Numbered from the stretch's first letter, positions 1 through 10,408 are shown. The stretch: 52,193 nt of DNA from an uncultured Saprospiraceae bacterium (GCA_937928405.1 CALFWZ010000098.1:1-52193), one strand, 5' to 3'. Notes: generated by a model not told the origin, from the letters alone. Numbers and translations: made by a program.

Positions 1-2
1 AA

Positions 3-1643
3 GATGTAACCATGGATAAGAAGAGCAATCAAATTATGATTGCGACGAATCATTGGACGCTAAAATATGGGTATAATGAGCATTCCTTATTGTCAAGAAA
101 AGTTCTAGTTGATAAACGTTCTACTTTCGTTCATATAGATGATGATCAACAAGTCTGGTCAGGCACCACTAAAGGGCTTTTTTGTCATTCTATTAATGAT
201 AGTGATGGTAAAGAAAAAAGTATTGGAGAAGACCCTATTTCTTGTATTAATCATTTTGGAAAAACGATTCTGGCAGGCACCAAAGGAAAAGGACTTTTGA
301 TCATTAATGGAGATTCTATCACCAATATTTCTACTAAACAAGGATTACCCAGTAATTTGATCCGGTCTATTCAAGTGTTTGATGATGAAAATATTTGGGT
401 GTCTACCAATGAAGGTTTATGTAAAATTAATAACCTTCAGGATACTAGTTTTTCTATTCAAGTCATCAATGAAGAAAATGGTCTTATTAGTAATAATGTC
501 ATAGATTGTGGAATTGTGGATAGTCTATTATATGTATTGTCAGCAAATGGGCTTTCTGTTTTGAACGTGTCAGAAATAGAAGACAATCCATTACCACCAA
601 AAATTAATTTAGAACAAATGTTGGTGAATGAAAAAAATATGCCTTTTGACGCTCTAAAAGAACTGAGATCGAAACAAAATAATATTTCCTTCCTTTTTTC
701 TGGTATTCATTTTGGAAATCGGAATAATTTGGTCTACCTATATAAATTAGATGGTTATCACGTTAATTGGCAAAAAACTAGAAATGAAAACTTGGTTTTT
801 GAACATCTTCCGCCAGGGAAATATACCTTTGAAATTTATGCTTCCGTAAATGGGATTAGAAGTAGTAATACGGAAAAAATAAATTTTGAGATCATTCCTG
901 CTTTTCACCAACGGTTGGAGGTTCGACTCTTAGCAATTGCCATTTTTCCGTTTGGTTTATTCCTATTTATCCGAATGCTTATTGCGAGGGAAAAAGAAAA
1001 AAATAAAATTGAAAAAAGGTTATTGCAACTAGAACAATTGGCCCTGCAATCTCAGATGAATCCTCATTTTATTAAAAATTCCTTGGGCGCGATTCAATAC
1101 CTTATGATTAAAAAAGATGTTAGAACTGCTAATAAATATCTTACTGTTTTTGGAGAGTTGATTACTAAACTACTCATGCAATCTGATCAGTCTCAAATTA
1201 AAGTTCAGGATGAAATAGAAATTCTTGAACTTTATTTAAGTATTGAAAAATTACGTTTTGATAATAATTTTGAATATCGCATTGTCTATAATTTAAAAGA
1301 AATTTTCGATGAAAAAATTCCTTCCATGATGATCCAGCCTTTAGTTGAAAATGCGATCATTCATGGCTTTAGAGATACTTCAGCTGGGAGAAAGAATAAA
1401 TTAAATATTAAACTCGAGCTCCAAAATGAGTACCTTGCTTGTACGGTAGAAGACAATGGGTCAGGAATAAAAAAAATAGCAGATGGTGCTTCTTCAATTT
1501 CAAAAAGAAGAGGGATTGCCTTAAAAAATATTAAAGAAAGAATATCTTTGTTGGCACTTAAAAAGCCAGCAACTACATTTGAAATCGTATCGACTAACTC
1601 CAACGGAACTTTTATCAAATTATGTTTGCCACTAAGTCGTTAA
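3..1643 (+). CDS. LytS-type sensor histidine kinase with beta-propeller sensor, 5' end outside window
   Basis: Membrane sensor kinase that probably phosphorylates the response regulator immediately downstream. The reading frame is open to the window edge and the first ATG at 12 falls inside propeller-like sequence, so the true start lies upstream. Visible order: propeller repeats (VWSGTTKGLF, IWVSTNEGLC), a Y_Y_Y-like domain (about residues 200-295 counted from the ATG at 12), one membrane helix (about 305-325), a short coiled coil, a His_kinase H-box reading MNPHFIKNSLGAIQ, an N-box (QPLVENAIIHG) and a G-box (DNGSGI). The H-box has Lys where most LytS-type kinases have Phe (PHFIFN). The downstream regulator starts 28 bp after the stop. 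The ligand is unknown. The family call is firm; pairing with the neighbour is inferred from adjacency. Confidence 0.9.
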   Translation, partial: DVTMDKKSNQIMIATNHWTLKYGYNEHSLLSRKVLVDKRSTFVHIDDDQQVWSGTTKGLFCHSINDSDGKEKSIGEDPISCINHFGKTILAGTKGKGLLIINGDSITNISTKQGLPSNLIRSIQVFDDENIWVSTNEGLCKINNLQDTSFSIQVINEENGLISNNVIDCGIVDSLLYVLSANGLSVLNVSEIEDNPLPPKINLEQMLVNEKNMPFDALKELRSKQNNISFLFSGIHFGNRNNLVYLYKLDGYHVNWQKTRNENLVFEHLPPGKYTFEIYASVNGIRSSNTEKINFEIIPAFHQRLEVRLLAIAIFPFGLFLFIRMLIAREKEKNKIEKRLLQLEQLALQSQMNPHFIKNSLGAIQYLMIKKDVRTANKYLTVFGELITKLLMQSDQSQIKVQDEIEILELYLSIEKLRFDNNFEYRIVYNLKEIFDEKIPSMMIQPLVENAIIHGFRDTSAGRKNKLNIKLELQNEYLACTVEDNGSGIKKIADGASSISKRRGIALKNIKERISLLALKKPATTFEIVSTNSNGTFIKLCLPLSR

Positions 1644-1671
1644 AATACCCGAACTCAATTAAAGCAAAACT

Positions 1672-2412
1672 ATGATTAGAACCATTATTATCGAAGATGA
1701 ATTTGGATCAAGAGAATCGCTCAAAGCGATTCTTAATGCCTACATAACGGACTTAGTAGTGGTGGCAGAGGCCACGGATATTAAATCAGGTATTCAAGCC
1801 TTAGAAAAAAATAATCCTGATCTTGTTTTTATGGATATTCGATTGCCTGATGGCGAAAGCTTTGAAATACTTGACCATTTTCCAAACCCCAATTTTGAAA
1901 TTATTTTCATTACTGCTTATTCAGATTATCTCCAAAAAGCATTTGACTATTTTTCTTTCCAATACTTAACGAAACCTGTTGATATTGAAAAATTAGAAAA
2001 AACCATTGAAAGATATCGTTCTTCTAAGATTCCAGCTTTTTCGAAAGATAAGCTTCAGGGATTAAAAGAGATGCTAATAGATAAACCAAAGATTTTAACT
2101 ATTCCGCATAGTGATGGGATTAGAATTTTATCGATTGCTGACATTGTAAGATTGGAAGCAGATGGTAGTTACACCAAAATTTTTCTTAAATGTGGTGAAA
2201 GTTTGATCTCTACCAAAGGAATTGGCCATTACCAGAAAATATTAGGAAGCCATTCTTTTTTTAGAACCCATAAAAGCCATCTGATTAACATTAATATGAT
2301 TATCAATATTTCCTACTCAGAAGGAATTTTACTCAAAAACAAAGATACCGTCCCATTGGCTCAGAGGAATAAAAAAGAATTTATTGAATTCATTGGGCAA
2401 ATGGGAGAATAA
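1672..2412 (+). CDS. LytTR-family response regulator
   Basis: Cytoplasmic DNA-binding response regulator of 246 residues, the usual length for the LytR/AlgR type. The receiver domain covers about residues 1-120, with acidic residues in IIIEDE, the phospho-acceptor Asp in VFMDIRLPDG, and the conserved Thr/Ser and Lys in FITAYS and YLTKPV. A LytTR DNA-binding domain covers about 140-243 (LEADGSYTKIFL, FFRTHKSHLININ). It follows the sensor kinase by 28 bp and is probably in the same operon. It converges on the hybrid regulator of the xylan locus, with only 8 bp between the stop codons and no clear terminator hairpin between them. Target genes cannot be told from this window. Confidence 0.93.
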   Translation: MIRTIIIEDEFGSRESLKAILNAYITDLVVVAEATDIKSGIQALEKNNPDLVFMDIRLPDGESFEILDHFPNPNFEIIFITAYSDYLQKAFDYFSFQYLTKPVDIEKLEKTIERYRSSKIPAFSKDKLQGLKEMLIDKPKILTIPHSDGIRILSIADIVRLEADGSYTKIFLKCGESLISTKGIGHYQKILGSHSFFRTHKSHLININMIINISYSEGILLKNKDTVPLAQRNKKEFIEFIGQMGE

Positions 2413-2420
2413 TTTTGAAG

Positions 2421-5400
2421 TTATTCTGTTCCTTGAATTTCAGTTGGTAGAACACCAAAATGATCTTTAAAACATTTACTGAAATAGGATGGAGAAGAGA
2501 ATCCTACCGTGTAACAAATTTCGGAAATATTTCGGTTGCCAGTAGAAAGCATTTTTCTAGATTCTTCTAAGCGAATTTTGCGAATAAAAGCATTGACACT
2601 CAACCCCGTCAATGCTTTCGTTTTTCGATAGAGCTGACTACGACTCAAAAATACTTCGGCAGCGAGTGTTTCCACATTCAAGTGAGTATCTCCGATTCTT
2701 GCATGGATAAGTTTAAGCATTTTTTGGATGAAATCTCGGTCCAGTTCGGTGGTGTTTTTACTAATTCTAGACTCACTGATTCCATTAAAATATTTATTGA
2801 AAATTATTTGACGACTAGTTAATAATTGGTTTAATTTCGATTTTAATAAAACCATATCAAATGGTTTTCCCATGTAGGCATCCGCTCCCGAATCAATTCC
2901 CGTAATTTCATTATAATCGCCGCGCTTTGCCGTGAGCATTAAGACCGGAATATGACAAGTACGTAAGTCCAACTTGATTTTTTTGCACAATTCAAAACCA
3001 TCCATTTTGGGCATCATAACGTCAGAAATGATAAGATCAGGTAGGGTGTTAATAGCCATTTGCAATCCTTCTTTTCCGTCCGCTGCCGTTCGAATCTGGT
3101 AGATTTTCTTTAATTCAGATTTTAGATAATTTCTTAACTCAAGGTTATCCTCGACAATCAAAAGTGTTTTAGATTTTTTCTCTGTTATTGGTTTTTCTTC
3201 GGTACTAATGGGGGCTAGCACTTCCTTGGGGAGTTGCTGATTAATTTTGGTTGCTTCTTCCGTTGTTTCAATAGTTGGAAAAAATTGCTGTCCGATTGGT
3301 AAATAAAAGGTGAAAATGGTACCTTTTTTTAATTCACTTACCACTTCGATTTTACCTTGATGAAGCTTGATAAAATTATTTACCACCTCAAGTCCAATTC
3401 CAGTACCTCCATAGTAGGCTTTGTTTAAATTTTCTACCTGAAAAAATCGGTCAAAGATTTTTTTGACATGCTCAGGAGACAGTCCCGGTCCCGTATCCGA
3501 TACGGCAATAGAAATGGAAGGTTGTGGTGTGGTTTTATCTATTTCCTCTAGAATAGTCTCTGTTACTGCAATGCTGATTTCAATTTTTCCACCAGCGTTT
3601 GTAACCTTAAAGGCATTGGATAATAAATTAAACAATACTTTTTCAATCAATCCCGGGTCCAGCCAGACGGGTTGCTTTTCAACCGTTGAAGTCACTTTTA
3701 GATCGATACTAGCATCCATGGCTTCTCCTTGGAAATAGTCTGCTACGGAATGCACAAACCCTACTACTTCGGTCCGATGAGCTCGAACTTTCATTTTATT
3801 AAAACTAAGTTTACGGAAGTCTAATAATTCGTTGATCATCCGCTGAAGTCTTTTGGAGTTTTTATGAATGATAAGATGTTTAGTATGTATTTCGTCTGGA
3901 AAGTCCGAGGATTTTTCTTTAAGAAGATCTTCTAACGGATTAATTATCAAGGTTAATGGTGTACGGAATTCGTGTGATATATTGGTGAAAAATTGGAATT
4001 TTTTGTCATTTAATTCTTTTTCTTGGCGGCGCCTAATTTGTTCATTTTCGCGCTCTTCTTTAGCAATTAAACGCATTCGCATCATCCGGAAAAATAAATA
4101 CAAACTAGCAAGAAAAAGTAATAAGTAAATTACAAAACCAGTCTTTGATCTCCACCAAGGGGGCAATACTTTGATCTTTAAAGTCTTTTCTTGATTACTC
4201 CAAAGCCCATCGTTATTGGCAGCTTTTAAATGAAAGACATAATCGCCACTCTTTAAAGAAGTATAGGTGGCACTGCGTTTATTTCCGACATAATTCCAGT
4301 CGTTTTCCAATCCTTCCAAATAATAAGCGAATTGATTTTTTTCAGAATGAGTTAGACTGATTCCGGTATATTCAATGGTAAAAACTGACTGAAGATAATT
4401 TAGCGTTATTTCTTTTGTTTCCCCAATAACAGATGTCAAAGGACCCTCTTTCTCTCCAGGAAGGACTGTTTTATTAAACAATTTTAACTCGGTTAGATAC
4501 ACTCGAATATCCTCATTATTATTTGGAATAAGACCTGGTTTAAAATAATTAACGCCACCACCAACGTTCCCAAAATAAATGACGCCACTACTGTCTATGG
4601 CCACCGAATTATTATTGAAATCATTTGAGATAAGTCCATCTTTTTTTGAATAATTTTTGATGTTTCCAATACTGGTAGGATCAAGGACCGAAATTCCATT
4701 TCGACCACTCACCCAAATTTGGCCAGATGATTCTTCTATGATGGCAGCCACCGTTTCTTGCTCTAGTCCCGTTGTTCTGTTATAGAGTATCAGACTGTCG
4801 TTAGCAATTGAATAGCGAAGCAATCCTGCACCATCCGTTCCCACCCAGATATCATTATTTTTAGATTGATAAATAGTAAGAATATTAGATAAACTATTGT
4901 GTGTTTTTTCAATAGTAGCCCACTTCTTTCGGAAGGATACAATTGCTTTTATTTCTTGTTTTGCATCGAGTGTTAGAAGATATAATCCGTTGGTGGAGCC
5001 AACCCAAAGTTGGTTGTTCTGGTCAATGATTACTTTCCTAATATCACTCGTTAGAAGATTATGACTTACAAGTAGATGATTATTTTTATGGGAAAAAAAA
5101 TCCTGCTTAGGATCATAACTATGTAAGCCTTTTCCAAAGGTACCAATCCAAATGGTACCGAAACGATCTTCACAGATACTTAGAATTCTGTTAGAAGCAA
5201 GTTGTCCGCCTGTGTTTTCTATCGTGTAGTTTATAAATTGCTGACTTCCTTTTTTTAGTAAAAAAATACCTTCATCCCAACTTCCAGCCCATACGTTTTC
5301 TTTGCTATCAATAAAAATAGTTTGGATGGCAGCTGGCACATCGTAAAGATAATCCGATCCTCTTTCATGAAGAAATGGTATGAATTCATTTTTTGCTTTA

Positions 5401-6569
5401 TCATAATAATTGAGACCTCCGCCATCTTGACCAAACCATATATTATCTTTATCATCCACCACAATACCTGTAAGCGAAGCCGGGCTAATTGAATTTGGAC
5501 GATTAGATTGATGGATAATCTGATTAAATTTGCGATAATTAGGATCATAAAGATCGACTCCTTCGTTATAATATCCTAACCAAAGCCTGTTGTGTTGGTC
5601 AAAATATATTTCCCAAACAGAATTGGATTTTATTCCTCCCCATTCGCTTTTATCTTTCTGAAGGATTTTTTCTAATTTTCCCTTATTGTCTAGAATAATT
5701 AATCCATCATTTTCGGTTCCACAAAAAATATTTCCCTTTTTATCTGCTCCGATGGATAATATTCTTTTACTAGAAATGGGGAAATTTTCTAGGTATTTTA
5801 AGCTAGGATTTTTGGCATTCAAACAGGAGGTTTTATACATCCCATTTTGTTGACTACCTATCCACAAATTATTCATTTTATCAACTAATAATTGTGTGAT
5901 GGGTTCTTTGATTTCTAGAATTCCTTGTTCGGTATGAACCTCAGCTGTTCTAAAAGTGTTTTTTTCTGGGTCATAAATCTTCAAGCCTAAGTTCGTAGCT
6001 GCATAGATATTCCCAGAAGCACTAACTGCGAAGTTTAAAATATTTAAGGGAAATTCTTTAGTGACCGATTTCGCTATCTTTTCTCCTGGTGGAATGACAA
6101 ATAGTCCATATGTATTACTTCCAATCAGAATGCTACCATTGGCATCTTGAATAATAGAAACAATATCCAACTTATCTGGTTGGTTTTCGATAGATTTTTC
6201 AATGGGAATAGTAGAAAAAGTTCCAAGAGATTGATTATAAATATTTAGACCGATATTTGTTCCAATTAAAATGTTATTTTTTTGATCTAAATAAACGGTA
6301 TTAATGGTATTACTGTTGATGGAGGTGCTATCTTGCCAATTATAACGAAAAGAAGTATAACTAATTCCATCATATCTGTACAGACCAGCACCATAAGTAC
6401 CAATCCAAATAAAACCTTGGTGGTCTTCTATAATGGCCGTAATACCTCTTTTAGGAAAATTTTCGTCTATAGAGATAAATTCAAAATCAGGTAATACCTT
6501 TTGCCCGAAACCAAGATGGAGTTCCAAAATCAAAAAAAATAATAAGGTAAATAATTTTCTCAATGACAT
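2421..6569 (-). CDS. Hybrid two-component system sensor/AraC regulator (HTCS) of the xylan locus
   Basis: One-protein signalling system of 1382 residues that senses a glycan fragment in the periplasm and regulates transcription directly. In order: signal peptide (about 1-22), many Reg_prop propeller repeats forming two sensor propellers (about 30-700), a Y_Y_Y domain (about 715-795), a membrane helix (about 808-828), HisKA with FTNISHEFRTPLTLI (His near residue 867), HATPase_c (DTGPGL, GGTGIGL), receiver with LIISDVMMPKMDG (Asp near 1183), and a C-terminal AraC-type HTH (about 1280-1380; FSSPSYFSKCFKDHFG). This is the typical HTCS layout for SusCD loci in Bacteroidota. It lies 115 bp downstream of the GH26 gene on the same strand and is the obvious regulator of the locus. 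The ligand, probably a xylo-oligosaccharide, is inferred from context. Confidence 0.95.
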   Translation of the reverse strand: MSLRKLFTLLFFLILELHLGFGQKVLPDFEFISIDENFPKRGITAIIEDHQGFIWIGTYGAGLYRYDGISYTSFRYNWQDSTSINSNTINTVYLDQKNNILIGTNIGLNIYNQSLGTFSTIPIEKSIENQPDKLDIVSIIQDANGSILIGSNTYGLFVIPPGEKIAKSVTKEFPLNILNFAVSASGNIYAATNLGLKIYDPEKNTFRTAEVHTEQGILEIKEPITQLLVDKMNNLWIGSQQNGMYKTSCLNAKNPSLKYLENFPISSKRILSIGADKKGNIFCGTENDGLIILDNKGKLEKILQKDKSEWGGIKSNSVWEIYFDQHNRLWLGYYNEGVDLYDPNYRKFNQIIHQSNRPNSISPASLTGIVVDDKDNIWFGQDGGGLNYYDKAKNEFIPFLHERGSDYLYDVPAAIQTIFIDSKENVWAGSWDEGIFLLKKGSQQFINYTIENTGGQLASNRILSICEDRFGTIWIGTFGKGLHSYDPKQDFFSHKNNHLLVSHNLLTSDIRKVIIDQNNQLWVGSTNGLYLLTLDAKQEIKAIVSFRKKWATIEKTHNSLSNILTIYQSKNNDIWVGTDGAGLLRYSIANDSLILYNRTTGLEQETVAAIIEESSGQIWVSGRNGISVLDPTSIGNIKNYSKKDGLISNDFNNNSVAIDSSGVIYFGNVGGGVNYFKPGLIPNNNEDIRVYLTELKLFNKTVLPGEKEGPLTSVIGETKEITLNYLQSVFTIEYTGISLTHSEKNQFAYYLEGLENDWNYVGNKRSATYTSLKSGDYVFHLKAANNDGLWSNQEKTLKIKVLPPWWRSKTGFVIYLLLFLASLYLFFRMMRMRLIAKEERENEQIRRRQEKELNDKKFQFFTNISHEFRTPLTLIINPLEDLLKEKSSDFPDEIHTKHLIIHKNSKRLQRMINELLDFRKLSFNKMKVRAHRTEVVGFVHSVADYFQGEAMDASIDLKVTSTVEKQPVWLDPGLIEKVLFNLLSNAFKVTNAGGKIEISIAVTETILEEIDKTTPQPSISIAVSDTGPGLSPEHVKKIFDRFFQVENLNKAYYGGTGIGLEVVNNFIKLHQGKIEVVSELKKGTIFTFYLPIGQQFFPTIETTEEATKINQQLPKEVLAPISTEEKPITEKKSKTLLIVEDNLELRNYLKSELKKIYQIRTAADGKEGLQMAINTLPDLIISDVMMPKMDGFELCKKIKLDLRTCHIPVLMLTAKRGDYNEITGIDSGADAYMGKPFDMVLLKSKLNQLLTSRQIIFNKYFNGISESRISKNTTELDRDFIQKMLKLIHARIGDTHLNVETLAAEVFLSRSQLYRKTKALTGLSVNAFIRKIRLEESRKMLSTGNRNISEICYTVGFSSPSYFSKCFKDHFGVLPTEIQGTE

Positions 6570-6684
6570 TGGCTGATTTAAATGATCTCAACTTTATGAT
6601 TAAACCCTATTTTTTTTGTAGGAAAAATTTAAGGATTAATAAAATACAGAAACAACTTCGTATAAATAATTCAAAGATAATAAT

Positions 6685-7953
6685 TTACGGAGTGTAAGAA
6701 TATCTTTGTATGATTCTTTTCTTACCAAGGTTTACAATGATAATTATCCCTTTTATATTGGGAAAGCTGATATCCACTTCATATAAAATTTCTTTTTGAT
6801 TATTTTCATAAATTAGTTGTCCATTAAAATCTCTAATTTCTAGACCATCTAATTCTTGCAATCCTGCTTCCTTAATAGATAATTTGTTTTGAGCATGGGA
6901 AATAATCAATTTTTCTGGGGCTAAGATTGCTGGATTTTCAAGCTCTGTACTGATCCAACTTTGATAATTAATATCTTCAAAAAAATTAGCATTATCGGTC
7001 AACCAAGGACTGGTCTTAATTTCTTCTTCCCATTCCGCTTTTACGAGAGGACTAGCTTGTACCCGTGAATCTCCCCATCCTTGACCATTCCACATAGGCT
7101 GACTATCCCAATCAACATTTATGTAGGCTAGGGCCTTAATTTTATTATTTGCGTAAATGCTATTGAATAACGGTTGAAACCAATTATCCCAATGCATTTG
7201 TCCATTACCATCTCCCAGATCGACCCTAGGCGTTGCTTCCGCAATCATTATTGGCTTATTCCGTTGGTTTGCAAAGTTTCGAATACTCAGTCCAGGATTA
7301 GGTCCATCAAAATGGGAATAGCCTACCCAATTGACATACTCATCTCCTGGATACCAATTAATAATATTATTGTAGTTAAGACCGGCAGATTGCCAAACAT
7401 AAGCGACATTACGTACTTCCAGTTCGTCGAATTTTGCTACAATATATCGCCAAGCATTTTTAAATTGAGTGGGATCATAATTATTCCAAGGCCCTTCAAA
7501 TTCGTAGCCAATACGTAGGAAAATGGGTCGATCCTGTCCTCTTATCCAGTTACCCAGATTTTGAATATTATTATCTAAATTTCCATTAGTAATATTGGTC
7601 AATGAACCTACCATATATAATCCGATGGCTATACTGGTATTATTAAATGCTGGATCATTTACGTAAGCTTGCGCTCGGACATCACCAGATCCCCAATTGG
7701 CTAGAGCGGTCAATCCATCTAAGGAGGCAATATTGGTGTAGCTAGTTACGCCAGGAGGATATGGACAATCAATATTGTCAAGATAGCCGTTGGTGTAGTT
7801 TACCAATCCACCAACGGCACCTAAGTCTTGACCAATGATCAACATCTTTTTTCCATCTTCAGGAGCAAACTTAGCAGCACCAAAATTAGCACTTTCCTGA
7901 CTATGTAAATTAAATATGAAAAGGGTAGAAAAAAGAAGAATCAACTTTTTCAT
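6685..7953 (-). CDS. Secreted GH26 glycoside hydrolase, candidate endo-beta-1,3-xylanase
   Basis: Predicted to cleave internal beta-linkages of a xylan, or less likely a mannan, outside the cytoplasm. It has a Sec signal (about 1-18) and a GH26-like (beta/alpha)8 region (about 25-325). The probable acid/base is Glu151 in RIGYEFEGPW and the probable nucleophile Glu239 in PIMIAEATP. Phrases such as YVWQSAG and WYPGDEYVNWVGYS resemble bacterial beta-1,3-xylanases more than mannanases. The last 75 residues (about 345-422) look like a divergent beta-sandwich, possibly a T9SS-type tail (LEIRDFNGQLIYEN). It begins 3 bp after the xylose isomerase gene, so the two are almost certainly co-transcribed. 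The family call is good; substrate specificity is recalled from family resemblance and not tested. Confidence 0.8.
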   Translation of the reverse strand: MKKLILLFSTLFIFNLHSQESANFGAAKFAPEDGKKMLIIGQDLGAVGGLVNYTNGYLDNIDCPYPPGVTSYTNIASLDGLTALANWGSGDVRAQAYVNDPAFNNTSIAIGLYMVGSLTNITNGNLDNNIQNLGNWIRGQDRPIFLRIGYEFEGPWNNYDPTQFKNAWRYIVAKFDELEVRNVAYVWQSAGLNYNNIINWYPGDEYVNWVGYSHFDGPNPGLSIRNFANQRNKPIMIAEATPRVDLGDGNGQMHWDNWFQPLFNSIYANNKIKALAYINVDWDSQPMWNGQGWGDSRVQASPLVKAEWEEEIKTSPWLTDNANFFEDINYQSWISTELENPAILAPEKLIISHAQNKLSIKEAGLQELDGLEIRDFNGQLIYENNQKEILYEVDISFPNIKGIIIIVNLGKKRIIQRYSYTP

Positions 7954-7956
7954 CGA

Positions 7957-9297
7957 TTAAATATATTGGTTTAAAATATTCTCTAATAATTCTTGACGTC
8001 CACTTTGAAGCTTGGGTTCTCCACCTTTATGACCAATTTTTGCCAAGTCCGTCAATGATAATTTTCCAGCTTCAAATTTAGCACCTTTCCCTTTATCAAA
8101 AGAGGCATACCGATTTTTACGGATCGGAAGGTAATCTGAATTTTTCATTATTTTATCAGCCACCAATAAAGCACGCGCAAAAGTATCCATTCCACCAATA
8201 TGTGCGTAAAATAAATCTACTAGGTCCGTTGAATTTCGACGGGTCTTGGCATCAAAATTAACGCCACCTCCTAAGAATCCATTCGCTGGCAGCATCACTA
8301 GGAGCGACTCCACTAATTCAAGTACATTATTTGGAAATTGATCCGTGTCCCAACCATTTTGATAATCTCCTCGGTTAGCATCAATACTACCAAGCATGTT
8401 ATTATCAACCGCCACTTGTAATTCGTGTTGGAAAGTATGTTGGGCTAGGGTAGCGTGGTTAACTTCCAGATTTAATTTAAAATCCTCTTCTAGTCCATGT
8501 TCTTTTAAAAATCCAATGACGGTAGCCGCGTCAAAATCATATTGGTGCTTACTAGGTTCCATCGGTTTTGGTTCAATAAAGAACATGCCTTTAAATCCTT
8601 GTGCCCGCGCATAATCTTTGGCCATGTGTAAGAACGTAGCCATATGATCCAATTCTCTTTTCATGTCCGTATTTAGTAGGCTCATATAACCTTCTCGACC
8701 GCCCCAGAAAACATAATTTTCTCCTCCCAGCTTGATGGTGGCATCTAAGGCATTTTTTACTTGAGCGGCAGCGTAAGCTACCACTTTGAAATCAGGATTG
8801 GTGGCCGCACCATTCATATAACGGGGATTAGAAAATAGATTAGCGGTTCCCCATAGTAGTTTTACGCCAGAAGCTTTTTGCTTTTTTAATGCATAATCGC
8901 TGATGAAGTTTATTCTTTTGGTTGTTTCTGATAGTGTATCTCCTTCTTCGATCAAATCTATGTCATGGAAGCAATAATAAGGCGCTCCAATTTTTGTGAT
9001 GAATTCAAAGGCGGCATCCATTTTATCGGTTGCTCTTTTATAAGGAGTACTTGCTTTGGACCACGGAAAGGTTTTAGTGCCAGCACCAAATGGATCGCCA
9101 CCGGTTCCGCAGAAGCTATGCCAGTAAGCTACGGCAAAACGAAAGTGATCCTCCATCGTTTTTCCACCTACTTTTCGATCGGCTTTATACCATTTAAAGG
9201 CTAAAGGATTTTTTGATTTTGGCCCTTCGTATTTAATTTTTGGAATTCCTTTAAAATATTCTTTCTTTCCTTTTAGAATTTTTGCTGATTTAGCCAT
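7957..9297 (-). CDS. xylA: Xylose isomerase
   Basis: Cytoplasmic enzyme converting D-xylose to D-xylulose, the entry step of xylose catabolism. It has 446 residues, the length of class II xylose isomerases. Catalytic and metal-binding motifs are intact: YCFHDIDL (His111, Asp114), [33 protein letters not shown] and [20 protein letters not shown]. There is no signal peptide. It is preceded by a hairpin (9312-9347) that may lower read-through from the upstream secreted-protein gene, and is followed after 3 bp by GH26. Its presence is the strongest sign that the sugar released by the locus is xylose. Xylulokinase is not in the window. Confidence 0.98.
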   Translation of the reverse strand: MAKSAKILKGKKEYFKGIPKIKYEGPKSKNPLAFKWYKADRKVGGKTMEDHFRFAVAYWHSFCGTGGDPFGAGTKTFPWSKASTPYKRATDKMDAAFEFITKIGAPYYCFHDIDLIEEGDTLSETTKRINFISDYALKKQKASGVKLLWGTANLFSNPRYMNGAATNPDFKVVAYAAAQVKNALDATIKLGGENYVFWGGREGYMSLLNTDMKRELDHMATFLHMAKDYARAQGFKGMFFIEPKPMEPSKHQYDFDAATVIGFLKEHGLEEDFKLNLEVNHATLAQHTFQHELQVAVDNNMLGSIDANRGDYQNGWDTDQFPNNVLELVESLLVMLPANGFLGGGVNFDAKTRRNSTDLVDLFYAHIGGMDTFARALLVADKIMKNSDYLPIRKNRYASFDKGKGAKFEAGKLSLTDLAKIGHKGGEPKLQSGRQELLENILNQYI

Positions 9298-9311
9298 TAA
9301 TTTTTTTTTTG

Positions 9312-9347
9312 AAAAATGGAGATAGTTTAAACATAAACTACCTCCAT
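9312..9347 (-). terminator. Intercistronic hairpin before xylA
   Basis: The arms ATGGAG-a-TAGTTTA (9316-9329) and TAAACTA-c-CTCCAT (9334-9347) form a 14-bp stem with one mismatch and a 4-base loop. On the minus strand the stem is followed by five T residues. It lies between the two-repeat protein gene and xylA, which run in the same direction. It may be a partial terminator or an RNA-stabilising 3' end. Hairpin seen; function inferred. Confidence 0.6.
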
Positions 9348-9372
9348 CTTATTAATTTTATTTAATGAAATT

Positions 9373-10371
9373 TTAGAGTTTGTTGACTGCTTTAGTTAGC
9401 CCTGTGTCTGACTTAACCCAGTAAGTACCAGTAGGTAAACTTGAAAGGTCGAGTTGGTGCGTAAGACCTGCAGCTTGACTTGTTTTTACTACTTGTCCTA
9501 ATTGATTATAAATCATATATAGACTGTTTTCCTCCTTAGCAATAATCGTCAATATATCTGTCACCGGATTTGGAGATAAGGTGAAATACTTAGTAGAAAA
9601 TTCAAGATCACTTGTGTTTACTGCGTCCGTAATTTCCACTAAATTACCCGTATTATTGTATCCTAAATCCATTCCGGCTAAGGTAACTTTTCCTGCCCAA
9701 GTATAGGTGCCAAGAGCAGCACCCATCGGAATTTCATAGGTGAATGAGTTATTAGTTGGGGTTGCCGCCTCCGTAATATCATAAGAAGCATACGCGGCAT
9801 TGGTGCCACTCCAGTCTGGAGAACCATCTGCCATCGCAGGCAGTAATTGCCATTCTACCGTACCGTCTTCCGTAGCAGTATAATCAAAAGAAAAAGTCAA
9901 GTCGGTTGTTCCAGGAACTACTTCTGCATCATAACTTAAGTTGCTTAATCCTCCGGCGGTTATAGGACCTCCACCGCCTTCGGTTACGTCTACTAAATTC
10001 CCAGCGTTGTTATAACCTAAGTCCATGCCAGCTAAAGTAACTTTACCTGCCCAAGTATAGGTCCCAACCGGTCCATTCCCTACGTCATAGGTAAAGGAAG
10101 CGGTAGTAGCATCGGCTGCTGCGTCTACGTTTATCACCATATAAACAACATTGGGTTGTCCCCAATTCGGTGTACCATCAGGAAGTGCGGTAATTAATTG
10201 CCATTCTACCGTACCAGCTTCGCTAGCAGTATAATCAAACGTAAAAGTCAGATTCGTCTGTCCTTGTTCAACGGTCGTATCAAATACAAGATTGGACAGG
10301 GTACCATCTTGGGCATTGATAGATAGACAAACGGTAGATAAAAATAATAGAACGGGTAAAATTTTTTTCAT
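9373..10371 (-). CDS. Secreted two-repeat protein with T9SS type A sorting domain
   Basis: Function not recognised. It has 332 residues with a Sec signal ending near residue 20 (LSINAQ). Two clearly homologous units of about 110 residues follow (about 24-133 and 141-250). Each starts with a SNLVFD/SNLSYD-like strand, contains FDYTA-x5-GTVEWQL, and ends TYTWAGKVTLAGMDLGYNN-x-GNLV. The C-terminal 75 residues are a T9SS type A sorting domain (FTLSPNPVTD, MIYNQLGQVV, LPTGTYWV), so the protein should be exported and anchored at the surface or released. The position between the GH10 and xylA genes suggests a role in binding xylan, with the repeats as possible beta-sandwich glycan-binding modules. 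No catalytic motif is visible. The coordinates are firm; the role is a guess from context. Confidence 0.85.
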   Translation of the reverse strand: MKKILPVLLFLSTVCLSINAQDGTLSNLVFDTTVEQGQTNLTFTFDYTASEAGTVEWQLITALPDGTPNWGQPNVVYMVINVDAAADATTASFTYDVGNGPVGTYTWAGKVTLAGMDLGYNNAGNLVDVTEGGGGPITAGGLSNLSYDAEVVPGTTDLTFSFDYTATEDGTVEWQLLPAMADGSPDWSGTNAAYASYDITEAATPTNNSFTYEIPMGAALGTYTWAGKVTLAGMDLGYNNTGNLVEITDAVNTSDLEFSTKYFTLSPNPVTDILTIIAKEENSLYMIYNQLGQVVKTSQAAGLTHQLDLSSLPTGTYWVKSDTGLTKAVNKL

Positions 10372-10408
10372 AATTTTTTATTTAATGATTGTAAAAAAAT
10401 AGAATAGA

